Shown: positions 1 to 10,765 of the stretch, piece after piece | How the letters are laid out: each line of letters starts with the position of its first letter | How positions within the stretch are numbered: the stretch's first letter is position 1 | Assembly (NCBI GenBank): GCA_022570795.1 | Contig: JAKUDP010000012.1 | Coordinates: 1,488,001 to 1,552,000 of the forward strand | Reading direction: 5' to 3' | Length of the DNA: 64,000 nucleotides | DNA from: Sphaerulina vaccinii | Lineage: Eukaryota > Ascomycota > Dothideomycetes > Mycosphaerellales > Mycosphaerellaceae | Notes under the pieces: model-generated | Told to the model about the DNA's origin: nothing | Database searches by the model: none | The model's input: the letters and a program-made list of their open reading frames with translations, nothing else | Program-made: the position numbers and the translations under genes

Positions 1-3000
1 GGAACTGGCGACGTTCGCCGACTCTCTGAATGAGGTCGATCGAGCTTGCCGTGCGCTGTAGTGTCAACTGTTGCGACTGCAGGGTGTGCTTTACCTGCTC
101 CACCCAGTAGCCCAGCAGCATTACCCTTCTGGCGTAGGGCATGGTCGACATTACCGAGAAGGCCGATGCCTGAGTTCGGAGATGATGACAAGCTGCTCGA
201 TTTGTTGTGTCGTAGTCCTGACAGGCGTGGTGTGCTTCCAGAGATTGGAACTGCGGACTGTGATGTGCCATCGGTGCCACCGACTGTCGTGGAGCTAGCG
301 TCGAGAGCCGCTGTCTCAGCTCTCGAGGCCTCCTCGATGGCTTCAGCGATCGTCCTGTTCTGTTTCTCGACACGTTGCTCGTATGCACTGAGGTCTGTGT
401 CAAATATGACAGTCTGTGGCTGTATTCTCAGGGCGGACAGGCTCACGATCTGCTCATAGATGGCGTCCTTCTCATGCGAGTCTTCTCTTTTCGCTCGCTG
501 TGCCGACCTCCACAAGTACTCGCGGAAAGCCAGAATCTTCATTTCATCTTCCGATCGCATGCCTGCGTTACGCAAACGACCAAGCCATTGTTCGTCCTCG
601 TCCGTCTTCGGAGTCTTGGCCAGAGCCTTTGGTCCTAGGTCTGCGACAGATGATTGAGGTGGCATCTGTCCTGTTGCAGAATATGACAGTTGCTTCGAGT
701 CCCGTGCTGTCCTCCAGAAAGCGCTTTTGTCTACCTTACCAGCCCACTGCGCAGCAAGATCCAGCACGGTCCTTGGTAGTGGTTTCTTCAGTGCGTCTAG
801 CAGCTCACATTCCGAAAGGCTCCCAACAGGCACTTTCAGGTATGGCTGTATTAGAGGAGCAACGAGTATGCGTACATCTGCTAGTGACAAGTATGTTGTC
901 GCAGCCGAGATGAAGTGAGATGCTGCTTCCTTAATCCACAAGTTGGGATGCATCTCGAAACGAGCGACTGTGTCGATCAGCTCCCAAGTCTTCGCACGCT
1001 GCAGTAGGCCTACTTCAGCCATGGTCGCCAAGGATCTGAGTGCTTGCTCGACGACGAACTCCTGTGGATCCGTCAAAGCTTGCAGCATCAGAGGCAGCAC
1101 GAAGTTCTCCACGTTGGCGCCTCCGATGTATACAGCAATTCCTACTATGGTCTTGAAGAATGCACACTTGAGGAGCCAATCTGGATCATTGAGGTACGTG
1201 TTCAAGTGACTGAGGATGACGTCCGCTGCTCTTGCTTCGCCGAAGAAGACACAAAGACTTGAGACTGAAGTCAGAAATGCTCGTCGCACAGCGTTGTCAG
1301 TGTCAGTAACAAAGACGTTGGCCTGTTCTTCGAAGTGTTCGAGCATTTCGATACGCGTCGCATCGAAAGCTTCGGCATTGGCGACAGTATCTATGCCCAA
1401 ATCGTCTCTATCGACTGAAGGCAGTGATCCTTCGGCTCGTAGTGCTTGCATAACGTCCAGGAATCGGGATGCAGTCTCGGCGAGGCTCGCCAGGCAAGCT
1501 GCATAGGTCGCTCTGACTATTGAGTTCTGCTTGAACCCTTTGCTCTTCACGAATGACTGTAGCCTTGGAAAGATGTATTGTGTGAACAGGAAGGTGTTGA
1601 CTGGCGATACCACTTTCACCAAAGCTAGTAGTTGTGTCATTGTTCTGAGCACAGCCACTAGTACCATCTCATTCGAATCGTCCAGGAGCGGCATCACATA
1701 GGGCAGGATCCGATCCAGTTTTGCTTCATCAGGCAGATGTTCTGCAAAGGCTAGTAGAAGCTCACATGCTCGCATCTTCGTAGCAGCTCGAGCTGAGCTT
1801 CGCATTGATGAAGTGATGACGTTCAAGAGGATGAGAGTGCCATGGTCGCTAGAGTCACCTCCAGCTGCATGAGCAGTATGCCGGCTGTTGGGAAGATCGA
1901 CTTGCAGCGGGAAGAGTCCTCGAAGATAGGCTGGCCTTGGCGTGCTCAGTTCGGGTGGTCGTGAATATTGATATCCAAGCGACACCGACAGCATTTCGAA
2001 GTCTTCGTAGATCTTGTCTATGCGATCGTCTGCCTCGCCGTTGTTGAGGTCGCCCACTGCGACGGACTTCCGACCGAGACTGGGGTCCGTGATCTCCCGC
2101 ATCAGGGTGTGGAAGTGGTTGTAGAAGTAGATAGGGAAGACCTTGCCCTTGTACTCTTCTAGGTAGTCGTTCGCGTGCCATCGATCCGACGGGTCAAGCT
2201 TGATCATGCTTGTGATCATTGCGCGCAGTTGGTCATCGTCTATTTTGTTGAGCAGTGATACAGTTGGGTCATATTCGCCTCGCTTATACTTGAACATTTG
2301 TTCGAGAGTAAAGGTAGGACCCTCTGTGAACAGCTCAGCCAGCACACATCCAAGGCTGAAGATGTCCATGTTCCATTGAACGAGATCGTCTTCTTGTGGT
2401 TTCCTGGTCTGGTAGAAACGCTCCGGCGCCAAGTTGCATATTCGGCGGCCCGTATTGTCGTAGTAGGATGTGAAGTCCGCCGGATTATAGTCTGGCAGGT
2501 ACACTGGCTTGAATGATGAAGCGAAGTCTGTCAGGTATACCCATCCCCAGGAGGTAACCAGCACATTCTCGGACTTAATATCGCCATGATAGACTCCTCG
2601 ATCATGGCAGTCCTTCACGGCGCACAGAAGCTGGAATGCGATCCATGTTTTCTCGATGTCTTCCAGGAAAGGCCGTATGCTGATTCGATCATACAGAGAG
2701 GTGTGGATGTATTGCCGGACAAGCACTCCGATTGTACTCGTTTCTCGAATCCGGGCATATGGTAGAACATTTGGAATGTCCCTCAGTAACTTCCGTTCCT
2801 GCTTCAGAGCCTTGACAAAATGCTGAAACGACACATCAGGGCCTTTCTTGGTGCACACCTTCGCTACAACAATGCCGTTGTGATGCCTGGCTCGAGAGGT
2901 CCGGAAGTACTTGCCACCAAGTGGCTTCTCCAGGGTCAAGTCAGAGAGCTCAGACGTCTCGATAGCATTGGGACCAGCCGGCAGTGCTACAGACGAGTTG

Positions 3001-3011
3001 CCCTGACCCAT
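1..3011 (-). CDS. VPS15: Vps15-type protein kinase, PI3-kinase regulatory subunit (3' end outside window)
   Basis: The ATG is at 3009-3011 on the minus strand and the frame stays open for about 1003 codons to the left edge, so the C-terminus is outside the window. It starts MGQGNS, a typical N-myristoylation sequence as in Vps15. The kinase-like domain (about residues 25-300) shows HGDIKSEN with the catalytic-loop Asp at 144, then VYLTDFA, where the Gly of the DFG motif is Ala, a Vps15 trait, and a CNLAPERF segment. The rest is helical and fits the HEAT-repeat region; the WD40 part would lie outside. In yeast, Vps15 activates and anchors Vps34 PI3-kinase on endosomes and autophagic membranes. 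It is divergent from GUA1. Identification is strong; I saw no intron in the visible part. Confidence 0.93.
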   Translation of the reverse strand, partial: MGQGNSSVALPAGPNAIETSELSDLTLEKPLGGKYFRTSRARHHNGIVVAKVCTKKGPDVSFQHFVKALKQERKLLRDIPNVLPYARIRETSTIGVLVRQYIHTSLYDRISIRPFLEDIEKTWIAFQLLCAVKDCHDRGVYHGDIKSENVLVTSWGWVYLTDFASSFKPVYLPDYNPADFTSYYDNTGRRICNLAPERFYQTRKPQEDDLVQWNMDIFSLGCVLAELFTEGPTFTLEQMFKYKRGEYDPTVSLLNKIDDDQLRAMITSMIKLDPSDRWHANDYLEEYKGKVFPIYFYNHFHTLMREITDPSLGRKSVAVGDLNNGEADDRIDKIYEDFEMLSVSLGYQYSRPPELSTPRPAYLRGLFPLQVDLPNSRHTAHAAGGDSSDHGTLILLNVITSSMRSSARAATKMRACELLLAFAEHLPDEAKLDRILPYVMPLLDDSNEMVLVAVLRTMTQLLALVKVVSPVNTFLFTQYIFPRLQSFVKSKGFKQNSIVRATYAACLASLAETASRFLDVMQALRAEGSLPSVDRDDLGIDTVANAEAFDATRIEMLEHFEEQANVFVTDTDNAVRRAFLTSVSSLCVFFGEARAADVILSHLNTYLNDPDWLLKCAFFKTIVGIAVYIGGANVENFVLPLMLQALTDPQEFVVEQALRSLATMAEVGLLQRAKTWELIDTVARFEMHPNLWIKEAASHFISAATTYLSLADVRILVAPLIQPYLKVPVGSLSECELLDALKKPLPRTVLDLAAQWAGKVDKSAFWRTARDSKQLSYSATGQMPPQSSVADLGPKALAKTPKTDEDEQWLGRLRNAGMRSEDEMKILAFREYLWRSAQRAKREDSHEKDAIYEQIVSLSALRIQPQTVIFDTDLSAYEQRVEKQNRTIAEAIEEASRAETAALDASSTTVGGTDGTSQSAVPISGSTPRLSGLRHNKSSSLSSSPNSGIGLLGNVDHALRQKGNAAGLLGGAGKAHPAVATVDTTAHGKLDRPHSESRRTSPV

Positions 3012-3395
3012 CGTTCACACCTCGCATCTCAAGATATGTGCTGGGAAGTAGTGTTGTTGCCTGTGTTGTTTCCGTGCATCGTGCTTTCACCAGGAAGATC
3101 GACCAGAGTGTATCGAGATATGGAGCTCAAGTCCGAGTTGGACATGGGTATTCTGTGTATGTTATTGTGAAAGTAATCTTTCACATTCGTCTCGGGATCT
3201 GTCGCCTGACACGTCCACGCGTGAAGAGAGATGCGTTGGCGTGGCTGTGACTGAGAGTCCCAGAGATACTTTCCACTCGCACTTCTGGCCTTATCTTATC
3301 ACAAGCGAGCATCGGACTCATCCTGGAAGATTTTCCACGTCAAAGTCAACTCTCACTTCTCTCCTCTGACATTCTTCGACACTCCTTTAGCAAAA
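3012..3395. promoter_or_regulatory. Shared upstream region of VPS15 and GUA1
   Basis: This 384-bp gap separates two divergent start codons and must hold both promoters and both 5' leaders. A pyrimidine-rich stretch (about 3340-3375) precedes the GUA1 ATG, which is in the context caaaaATGgcc. I see no clear TATA box and name no binding site. Confidence 0.5.
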
Positions 3396-5378
3396 ATGGC
3401 CACCAACGGCGTCACGAATGGCGAGATGCCTCAAGCACCACACAAACTCTTCGACACGATTCTCGTCCTCGATTTCGGCTCACAATACACGCATCTGATC
3501 ACGCGTCGACTACGCGAGCTCAATGTGTACTCGGAAATGCTGCCGTGCACGCAGAAGCTCAAGGACCTTGACTTCACTCCCAAAGGTATTATCTTATCGG
3601 GTGGTCCCTACTCCGTATATGAAGAAGGCGCACCACATGTAGATGAGGAGGTATTTAAGCTAGACGTCCCTATTCTGGGCATTTGTTATGGTCTTCAAGA
3701 GCTGGCTTGGCACCATGGAAAAGGTGTGGCTGCGGGAGAGAAGAGGGAATATGGAAAGGCTACGTTGCAATTGCAGAAGCATGCAGGAAAGAGCGCGCAT
3801 ATCGATCAGCTGTTCGAGGGATTGGAGAATGAGATTGTCTGGATGTCACACGGTGATAAGGTCTCGAGGCTTCCAGAGAACTTCCACACCATTGCGAGCA
3901 CTAGTAATGCTCCTTTCGCGGGAATTGCTCACGATACCAAGAACTTGTATGGCATACAATTCCACCCCGAGGTCTCGCACACACCCAAGGGCATTCAGTT
4001 AATCAAGAACTTCGCTGTCGGAATCTGCAAGGCACAGACAAACTGGACGATGAAGGCTTTCGTCGATGAAGAGGCGGCTCGAATCAGATCTCTTGTGGGA
4101 GACAAGGCACAGGTCATTGGTGCTGTCAGCGGAGGTGTTGACTCTACTGTGGCAGCTAAGCTCATGGAGACTGCGATCGGTGAGTGACTCACGCAGTCGG
4201 CCTCTGGGCTCAGAGACACATGCTTACCTCGAACGATTTCTAGGTGACCGCTTCCACGCTGTCATGGTCGACAACGGCTGTCTCCGCCTCAACGAAGCAG
4301 TCGAGGTCGAGGCTACCCTCAAAGAAGGTAAGCAGTAGTAGGCCAAAGGCATCCCTTCCTTCCCATGTCTCACTGAGTTTGAGCCTGCTAAGGCGACAAG
4401 CTCGGAGACAGATCCCCTGAGGTACATTCGCGCTTTTCAGAGATACTTGCTTACCTTCTACCTACTGCTTGCAGGACTCAAGGTCAACCTCACAGTAATC
4501 CACGCCAAAGACCGCTTCCTCAGCAAACTCGCCGGCGTCTCCGATCCAGAGAAGAAGCGCAAGATTATCGGAAATGAGTTCATCGAAATCTTCCAAGAAG
4601 AAGCCAAGAAGATCGCAGCGCGCGCAGAGAACACAGACCGCGCTGGCAAGGTCGAATGGTTCCTCCAAGGAACTCTCTACCCTGACGTGATCGAGTCAAT
4701 CTCGTTCAAAGGACCCAGCGCAACGATCAAGACACACCACAACGTCGGTGGTCTACCAGAAAAGATGGATCTCAAGCTCATCGAGCCCCTTCGCGAACTC
4801 TTCAAGGATGAAGTCCGCGCTCTGGGAACCGAGCTCGGTATTCCAGAGAACCTCGTCTGGCGCCACCCATTCCCAGGTCCAGGTCTCGCTATCCGTAAGT
4901 AAAGTGGTTGCAGAAGGCATGCCGTCTCTTCGGTGTCTCGCCCACTCAGGCGCTGAGCTTCAGGACAGACACTAATGAGACAGCCTGCCTTTTCAGAGAT
5001 ACTTGCTAACCCTTCTACCTACGTCTAGGCATCATCGGCGAAGTCACGACCGATCGTATTCGAATCGCTCAGGAAGCAGACAAGATCTGGATCGAAGAGA
5101 TCCGAAAGGCTGGCTTCTACCGCGAGATCTCTCAGGCTTACGCTGCTGTATTGGGCGTCAAGTCCGTGGCTGTCGTTGGTGATCAGAGACTTCACGGTGA
5201 GATTGTGCATCTCAGAGCCGTTCAGACCACGGATTTCATGACTGCCAATGTCTTTGTCGACGCTCCAATGTCTTGGTTCGCGAGTGTCAGTGATCGGATT
5301 GCGAATGAGGTTAAGGGCGTGGCTAGAGTCGTGTACGAGACTACTAGCAAGCCTCCGGCCACTATCGAGCTGGAGTAA
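3396..5378 (+). CDS. GUA1: GMP synthase (glutamine-hydrolysing)
   Basis: Exons 3396-4179, 4244-4327, 4475-4894 and 5029-5378 join in phase to 545 residues, close to the usual fungal length of about 525-545. The enzyme aminates XMP to GMP with glutamine and ATP in the cytosol, the last step of guanine nucleotide synthesis. The N-terminal GATase begins ILVLDFGSQYTHLI, with nucleophile Cys97 in GICYGLQE and a FHPEV His-Glu pair. The ATP-pyrophosphatase domain has the PP-loop SGGVDST. The C-terminal dimerisation domain ends in TTSKPPATIELE. All three introns interrupt the second half at phase 1, and two of them are near-identical in their 3' part (see repeat entries). Confidence 0.97.
4328..4474 (+). 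repeat. GUA1 intron 2, introner-like element candidate (copy A)
   Basis: The intron is 147 bp, starts GTAAGC and ends GCAG. Its 3' part contains TTTTCAGAGATACTTGCT followed by (T/A)ACC(C) and TTCTACCTAC, which recurs almost exactly in GUA1 intron 3. An AAGGCAT...GTCTC segment near the 5' end is also shared. Introns normally do not resemble each other, so a common recent origin is likely. This is the hallmark of introner-like elements known from Dothideomycetes. Confidence 0.6.
4895..5028 (+). repeat. GUA1 intron 3, introner-like element candidate (copy B)
   Basis: The intron is 134 bp, starts GTAAGT and ends CTAG. It shares about 33 nearly identical bases with intron 2 just before the acceptor (4991-5023), plus scattered identity further upstream. 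Intron 1 (4180-4243, 64 bp) carries a weaker form, CAGAGACACATGCTTACCT, suggesting a shortened third member. Confidence 0.6.
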
Positions 5379-6285
5379 GTGTCTCCGCTGGATCGCGGCG
5401 ACTGAGCCGCCAGGCAGCACCACAGGGCGCTCTCTCGACTTGGTCAGAGAAACGGAGACACGGAGTGAAGGCAGCATTGGTTGGAAGGCGTTGGCAGGCA
5501 TAGAGGGAGGTGGTCTCAAGACATGCTACAATAGATAGCAAGGCGTTCTGCATCCTATGATACCCCAAAAGCAATGAAGTATGAATTTGATGAAACCTGT
5601 ATTTCCTTCTCTGACTGAGCTACGGCACTTTGAGGACGACAGTAGACGATGTGGGCGCCCTGGAAGACCCAGCGTCGCGGAGTCCTGTTCTTTCTTAGGG
5701 TTGCCCGAAACTCCTGGGACGAGCGGTGACATGCTCAACGACCTACTGTAGCAAGTCTGAATAAGCCAGTCACCATCATTTGCGAATCTTATAGAGTTTG
5801 AGCAATCTCATTATCACAGAATGTAAGCTGCACTCGCGATGAGGAAAAGGTCGAATTAACCATTTTTCGGAAAAGAGCCATATTTGACAATGTGACCACC
5901 AGCTTGCCACAACCATAACATGTTTTCTAGATCCGATGACTGGAGGAACAGATTTGTGCAATTCGAGCCCAAAGTATGACATGGTTTGTCGGCGTCAGCT
6001 TCCTGCTAATCAACTGCTAATTAATAGCATTTGAGCAAGACTCTCACTTGTTTCGTTCTTGATATACCCTCCGGACCTCTCTCCGCCCTTCGTTTCGAGT
6101 CACCTCCATGGGCAAAGCATAGACCTGCTCGGGCCGTTCAGCATTGCATTGCCTATCGCCGTTATCTTTTCCCTTGGCCGCAATGTTTAGATCCCGTCAT
6201 TGTTCAAGGGCGTAGTCAGCTTCAGTTCATTCATCTTGTAGCATTTCTACTGTCTTTTCCTTCTTCCACTCTATCATCGCCAAAC
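5379..6285. other. Intergenic, GUA1 3' end to amidotransferase leader
   Basis: This 907-bp span has only short overlapping frames with no recognisable protein. It should hold the GUA1 3' UTR and the promoter of the next gene; the part after about 6230 is pyrimidine-rich, like a fungal leader. An in-frame extension upstream of 6286 (from about 6031) is open by chance and not family-like. Confidence 0.5.
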
Positions 6286-7155
6286 ATGCATTCGCCACTC
6301 CGCATCGCCATCCTCGAATGCGACACGCCCATCGGCCGCACGAAAGAGAAATATGGCGGTTATGGAAACCTGTTCAAGGAGCTTCTTACGAACGGCGTGA
6401 AGCTCTTAGCAGAAAAGGGCGAAGGCGAGCCTGAACTGGATATCACGAAATACGACGTAGTCAACCAAGAAGTCTATCCTGAATTGGACAACGTCGATGC
6501 AGTGCTTTTGACGGGGAGCAGTATGTCTCCATATCGAACACACGCGAGACAAGAGAATGATTGAAGAGCTGAGTATTGGTCAGGACATAATTCATTCGAC
6601 AACGACCCATGGATTCTAAAACTCGTAGACTTCGTGAAGCAAGTTCTAGCGCAGAAACGCGTAAAATTAATTGGAGTGTGCTTCGGACATCAGATCATTG
6701 GAAGAGCACTGGGAGTGAAAGTTGATAGGAGTGATCGTGGGTGGGAAGTCAGCGTTACGAAAGTACAGTTGACGGAACAGGGGAAGAAGTTATTTGGTAT
6801 CGACGAGTTGGTGAGTACATCCACAGCCATACCATGGACAAGGTATTGACGATGTTGGTGGCAGGCTATACACCAAATGCATCGCGACATCGTATATGAG
6901 TATCCCGAAGGCACTGAGTCTCTGGGACATTCGCCTCGATGCGATGTGCAGGGGATGTATACGAAGAATCGCCTGATCACGGTGCAAGGACATCCGGAGT
7001 TCAATGGTGATTTGGTGGCTGAATTGTTGGACAATCGACATGAGAGAGGGATATTCGACGATGCCATGTATAAGGATGGCATGGATCGTGTGTATCAGGC
7101 GCATAACGGTGTTTCTGTTGCAGCTGCTTTCTTGAGGTTCTTACTGGAGGAGTGA
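6286..7155 (+). CDS. Class I glutamine amidotransferase-like protein
   Basis: Exons 6286-6520, 6584-6810 and 6865-7155 join in phase to 250 residues. The fold is a stand-alone class I glutamine amidotransferase (GATase1), like the uncharacterised fungal and plant proteins often annotated 'GMP synthase-like'. Visible signatures are IAILECDTP at the start, TGSRHNSFDNDPWI across the first junction, nucleophile Cys111 in GVCFGHQIIGRALG and the catalytic GHPEFNGD His-Glu near the C-terminus. The substrate is unknown; relatives include gamma-glutamyl peptidases acting on glutathione conjugates. The start was chosen at 6286 because MHSPLRIAIL aligns with the family start. Next to GUA1 it may look like a duplicate of its GATase domain, but the two are clearly different subfamilies. 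Confidence 0.85.
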
Positions 7156-7862
7156 GGACCTTCTGCTACGTCCGAATGTGTGGGAGGTGGTGAGACAGCC
7201 ATGGGAAGGCTTGGTCATGTCCATACTGGTCAGAGGCGTGAAGACCTGCGACGGTTGATGTGACGACCGTTGATGCACTGCTCCGCAAGCATCACCTTGA
7301 TAGACATAGACGGTCAAGAGAGGCCAACGTCATGAGCACCATGGTCAACGACCCCAATGATGCCCCCTCCATACCCCTCATATGTTTCCTGCTATGGTGA
7401 AGATCCAGACGATGCAAGTGGCTGCGGCGTATACCATGTCCATATCCTCATCCAGGAACGCCACAGACGCCTCACCTCAGTGGGACAAGTTCGCATACAG
7501 GATTTGGGCGGTGATTGGCGGAACGATCAAAGTAGTCAGGGCAAAAGCTTGGATACGCGCGGCGAGTTGGCACAAGAAGGAAAGTGGAGTGCCCGGTAGC
7601 TACACAATGCTCGTTGTCTCGTGCAGAAACCCCGGACTCTTTGATGATCTGCGTCCCAATCTCGTATCGCAGTTCTCGATCTTTCTCAACCACACACCAC
7701 CACCACCACGGTCGCTACCCATACAATACTCCCTCCGCACAACTTCTGAGCGACTGGCACGCGCAGAATGTATTATATCTACCAATAATCACTACTTAAT
7801 TGAACGACAACACGAAGAACAACAATCGCGAAGGAGATAGCCCACGCGATAAGGAGAGAGAT
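7156..7862. other. Intergenic, upstream of YND1
   Basis: This 707-bp span has no protein with recognisable character; its frames are short and overlap each other. The frame of YND1 is open upstream of its ATG to about 7800 but contains no earlier in-frame ATG. Confidence 0.5.
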
Positions 7863-10019
7863 ATGGGAAAACACAGATATGGCCTGGTCTTCGATGCAGG
7901 CTCGTCAGGCACGCGAGTCTACGTCTATAAATGGGACTCGGCTGAGCATGTGCTGAAAAAAGGCCACGTGAAGAAGATCCAGAGTCTCCCCGATATCGAG
8001 ACTCATAAGAAATGGATAAAGAAAGTGCATCCTGGCATTTCAACATTCGGCGATAAGCCAGAACTGGTAGGATCAGACCATCTGAAGGAGCTTGTGGACT
8101 TCGCTCTAGACATTGTACCCAAGAAGGATGTCGCGGACACGCCGGTTTTCTTGCTGGCTACTGCGGGAATGCGATTACTGCCAGATAACCAACGCGCTGC
8201 GCTACTGGAGCATACGTGTTCGTACTTTCAGCGTAACACGAAGTTTCAGCTGCCGGACTGTGGGGTGCACGTGCAAGTCATACCTGGTGAGACAGAGGGA
8301 TTGTATGGCTGGATCGCGGCGAACTACTTGCTAGGAGGCTTCGATAAGCCGGACGATCACGTTCACGGCAAAGACCACAACACATATGGTTTCCTGGATA
8401 TGGGCGGCGCGTCAGCACAGATTGCATTCGCGCCTAATGCTACCGAAGCCGCGAGACACGCGGACGATCTGAAACTGCTCAGGCTTCGAAGAGTGAATGG
8501 AGAGTCGCTGGAGTATCGAGTGTTTGTGACAACGTGGCTTGGATTTGGAGCGAATGAGGCACGGCGAAGATACGTGACGAGGCTACTGGAGGCTTCACCA
8601 GGAGTTGAAGAGCTGCCAGATCCGTGCTTGCCTGTTGGCATTAAGATCAAGAAAACAGGAGAAGAAATCGAACCTGGTTCGAAAGACCTTGCGCTCGCGG
8701 AACCACATCTCATTGGTACAGGTGATTTCACGCAATGCCTAAAAAGTACCTACCCACTGCTGGAGAAGGAGAAGGAGTGCACGGACGCGCCATGTCTTCT
8801 CAATGGACAACACACCCCTGCGATCGACTTCGACGTGAATCATTTCGTAGGCGTGTCGGAGTACTGGCATACAACGCACGAGATCTTCGCAATGGCCCAC
8901 AAGGACAAGGCATACGATTTCGCGAGCTATCAGAAACAGGTCACGGAGTTCTGCTCGCGAAAGTGGGAAGACATCGAAGAAGACGTTGCGAACGAGACTT
9001 GGGGACACAAAGTGGACGCGAAAACAGTGGAGGAGGTGTGCTTCAAGGCAAGCTGGCTCATCAACATGCTACATGATGGCATTGGTGTGCCGCGGGTAGG
9101 CATCGAGGCAGGGAAGAGCAGCGTAATGGACAACAAGACAAATGCTATCGTGGACAGCGCGAAAGATCGTGGTTTCCTCGACCCCTTCCAAGCAGTCGAC
9201 AAGATTGGTGGTAAAGAGGTCAGCTGGACGCTAGGCAAGATCGTGTTGTACGCATCTTCACAAATGCCGCCTGCCGACGAGACGAAAGTGGTGGGCTTCG
9301 GCAGCAATTTCGAGACCACAACGATTCCATACGATTGGCAGTACCCAGCTGGACACCTTCAACCTCTACCTGCCAATGGAACAAGTGGTATACAAGAAGG
9401 CGACGACTGGCACGACCGCATATTATCAAGCAGTTACGGACGCAGAGGCCCCGGCATCATCATCTTCCTCCTCATCTTCGCACTCGCAATATACCTCCTC
9501 TGTGGCCGCGAAAGAAGACAATCCTGGTATCAGAAAGTGATCGGAGGCAAGGGAAAGCCAGGAAAACCACGACCAAAAGCTTCTCGATTCCCTGGAAGCA
9601 AACTCTTCGGCGGATCACCCACATACGAACGAGTTCTCGAAGACGGCAGCAACGACGCATACGACGATTTCGAGCTTGGAGATATATCCGATGGAGAGCG
9701 ATTATCAGACTCTAGTCTGGAAAGCGCACGTGCTGGTCGGACTTCTGGAATGGCTACACCTGGTTTGCGAGGCTTGTCTCCTGATATCTCGAGAGGAAGC
9801 CCAAAGACCAAGGGATACTTTGAGAGTACGGCTGAAAGGCCAGGTAGTTCGCATGGCTTGGGCATTGCGAACCAGACTGCTGCTACACCTTTTGAGAGAG
9901 GTGGGCTGATCATTAGGACGGAGAGCAAAGAGAGTTTGAGAGCGCCTAGTCGTAGTCGGAGAAATAGTCCGACGAGGAGAAGTCCGCTGATGACTCCTTT
10001 GAAGGAGAGTGTGGATTGA
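7863..10019 (+). CDS. YND1: Golgi apyrase / nucleoside diphosphatase (GDA1-CD39 family)
   Basis: This is an uninterrupted CDS of 718 residues. It begins MGKHRYGLVFDAGSSGTRVY, which contains apyrase conserved region 1. The other conserved regions follow: LLATAGMRLLP, LYGWIAANYLLGG and GFLDMGGASAQIAFAP. One membrane span (about residues 527-548, GIIIFLLIFALAIYLLCG) separates the lumenal catalytic part from a Ser-, Arg- and Gly-rich cytosolic tail of about 170 residues. The layout matches yeast Ynd1, which hydrolyses nucleoside di- and triphosphates left after glycosylation in the Golgi and so supports nucleotide-sugar exchange. No N-terminal signal anchor is apparent, as in Ynd1. The tail, with several SP motifs, may be phosphorylated (inference). 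Confidence 0.93.
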   Translation: MGKHRYGLVFDAGSSGTRVYVYKWDSAEHVLKKGHVKKIQSLPDIETHKKWIKKVHPGISTFGDKPELVGSDHLKELVDFALDIVPKKDVADTPVFLLATAGMRLLPDNQRAALLEHTCSYFQRNTKFQLPDCGVHVQVIPGETEGLYGWIAANYLLGGFDKPDDHVHGKDHNTYGFLDMGGASAQIAFAPNATEAARHADDLKLLRLRRVNGESLEYRVFVTTWLGFGANEARRRYVTRLLEASPGVEELPDPCLPVGIKIKKTGEEIEPGSKDLALAEPHLIGTGDFTQCLKSTYPLLEKEKECTDAPCLLNGQHTPAIDFDVNHFVGVSEYWHTTHEIFAMAHKDKAYDFASYQKQVTEFCSRKWEDIEEDVANETWGHKVDAKTVEEVCFKASWLINMLHDGIGVPRVGIEAGKSSVMDNKTNAIVDSAKDRGFLDPFQAVDKIGGKEVSWTLGKIVLYASSQMPPADETKVVGFGSNFETTTIPYDWQYPAGHLQPLPANGTSGIQEGDDWHDRILSSSYGRRGPGIIIFLLIFALAIYLLCGRERRQSWYQKVIGGKGKPGKPRPKASRFPGSKLFGGSPTYERVLEDGSNDAYDDFELGDISDGERLSDSSLESARAGRTSGMATPGLRGLSPDISRGSPKTKGYFESTAERPGSSHGLGIANQTAATPFERGGLIIRTESKESLRAPSRSRRNSPTRRSPLMTPLKESVD

Positions 10020-10765
10020 TTTTTCACATTTTGGTTCTTGAGCGAAGGTGTTTGGGCATAATACCATTGGGCTTGTTTCGGACTGGATTGTAGGACACGA
10101 GATCAATGACAGGATGCCGCTGCGCATTGGGCGAGAGTGTAGATGCACTTTCAGAGCTCTGTATATAAGACATTATTATCAAGTTCTGCACATCATGTCA
10201 AGCTGTTCATAATACGTCCAGACTGAGTTCATACAGAGTTATCAGCAGCAAAATGTTGTCTACGGACGCCAAGACGAACATAGATTAGCGGACCAGAATT
10301 AATGGCCGTATGAGAAGCTCTTCAAATACTTCGTCACTATGCACTTCACTTCTCTTCTCTATATGCTTCAAGGACATCAGCTAGCGGACCGGATTTGCTA
10401 GCCATACGTATGAGAATCTCGCAATGCCACTTCTCGGGGATGATAAGTTCAAGATGTCGCTAGTGGTATATGGTTAACGCAAGCCAGGAGAGATGGAACC
10501 AAGAAATGTTCATATTATGAAGAGTGGATTGCTATTTGCTAGCTCTGTGCAAGCAATGCCTCTTTCTTCGTCTTAGGTGGCGTCTTCGCCAGATGTTGCC
10601 TGTCGTACTCAAGCACAGCTATCCCAAGAAGTCATCCTATCCATCTCTTCGCATAGCCAAAGCTTCCATCAGCATGTGCTGCCAATTCGTACCCTGTTCA
10701 TGCTGTTTCGTGTCGTATCATTCGTGTCTTCACGGAGCTTCATATCGCTTCCCAGAGTTGTGCCT
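10020..10765. other. Convergent intergenic region with a short direct repeat
   Basis: This 746-bp span lies between the 3' ends of YND1 and the H4-fold gene. Two imperfect copies of a roughly 38-bp block (TAGCGGACC...GCC...TATGAGA..CTC) lie at about 10286-10320 and 10382-10420. I see nothing else coding. Confidence 0.4.
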
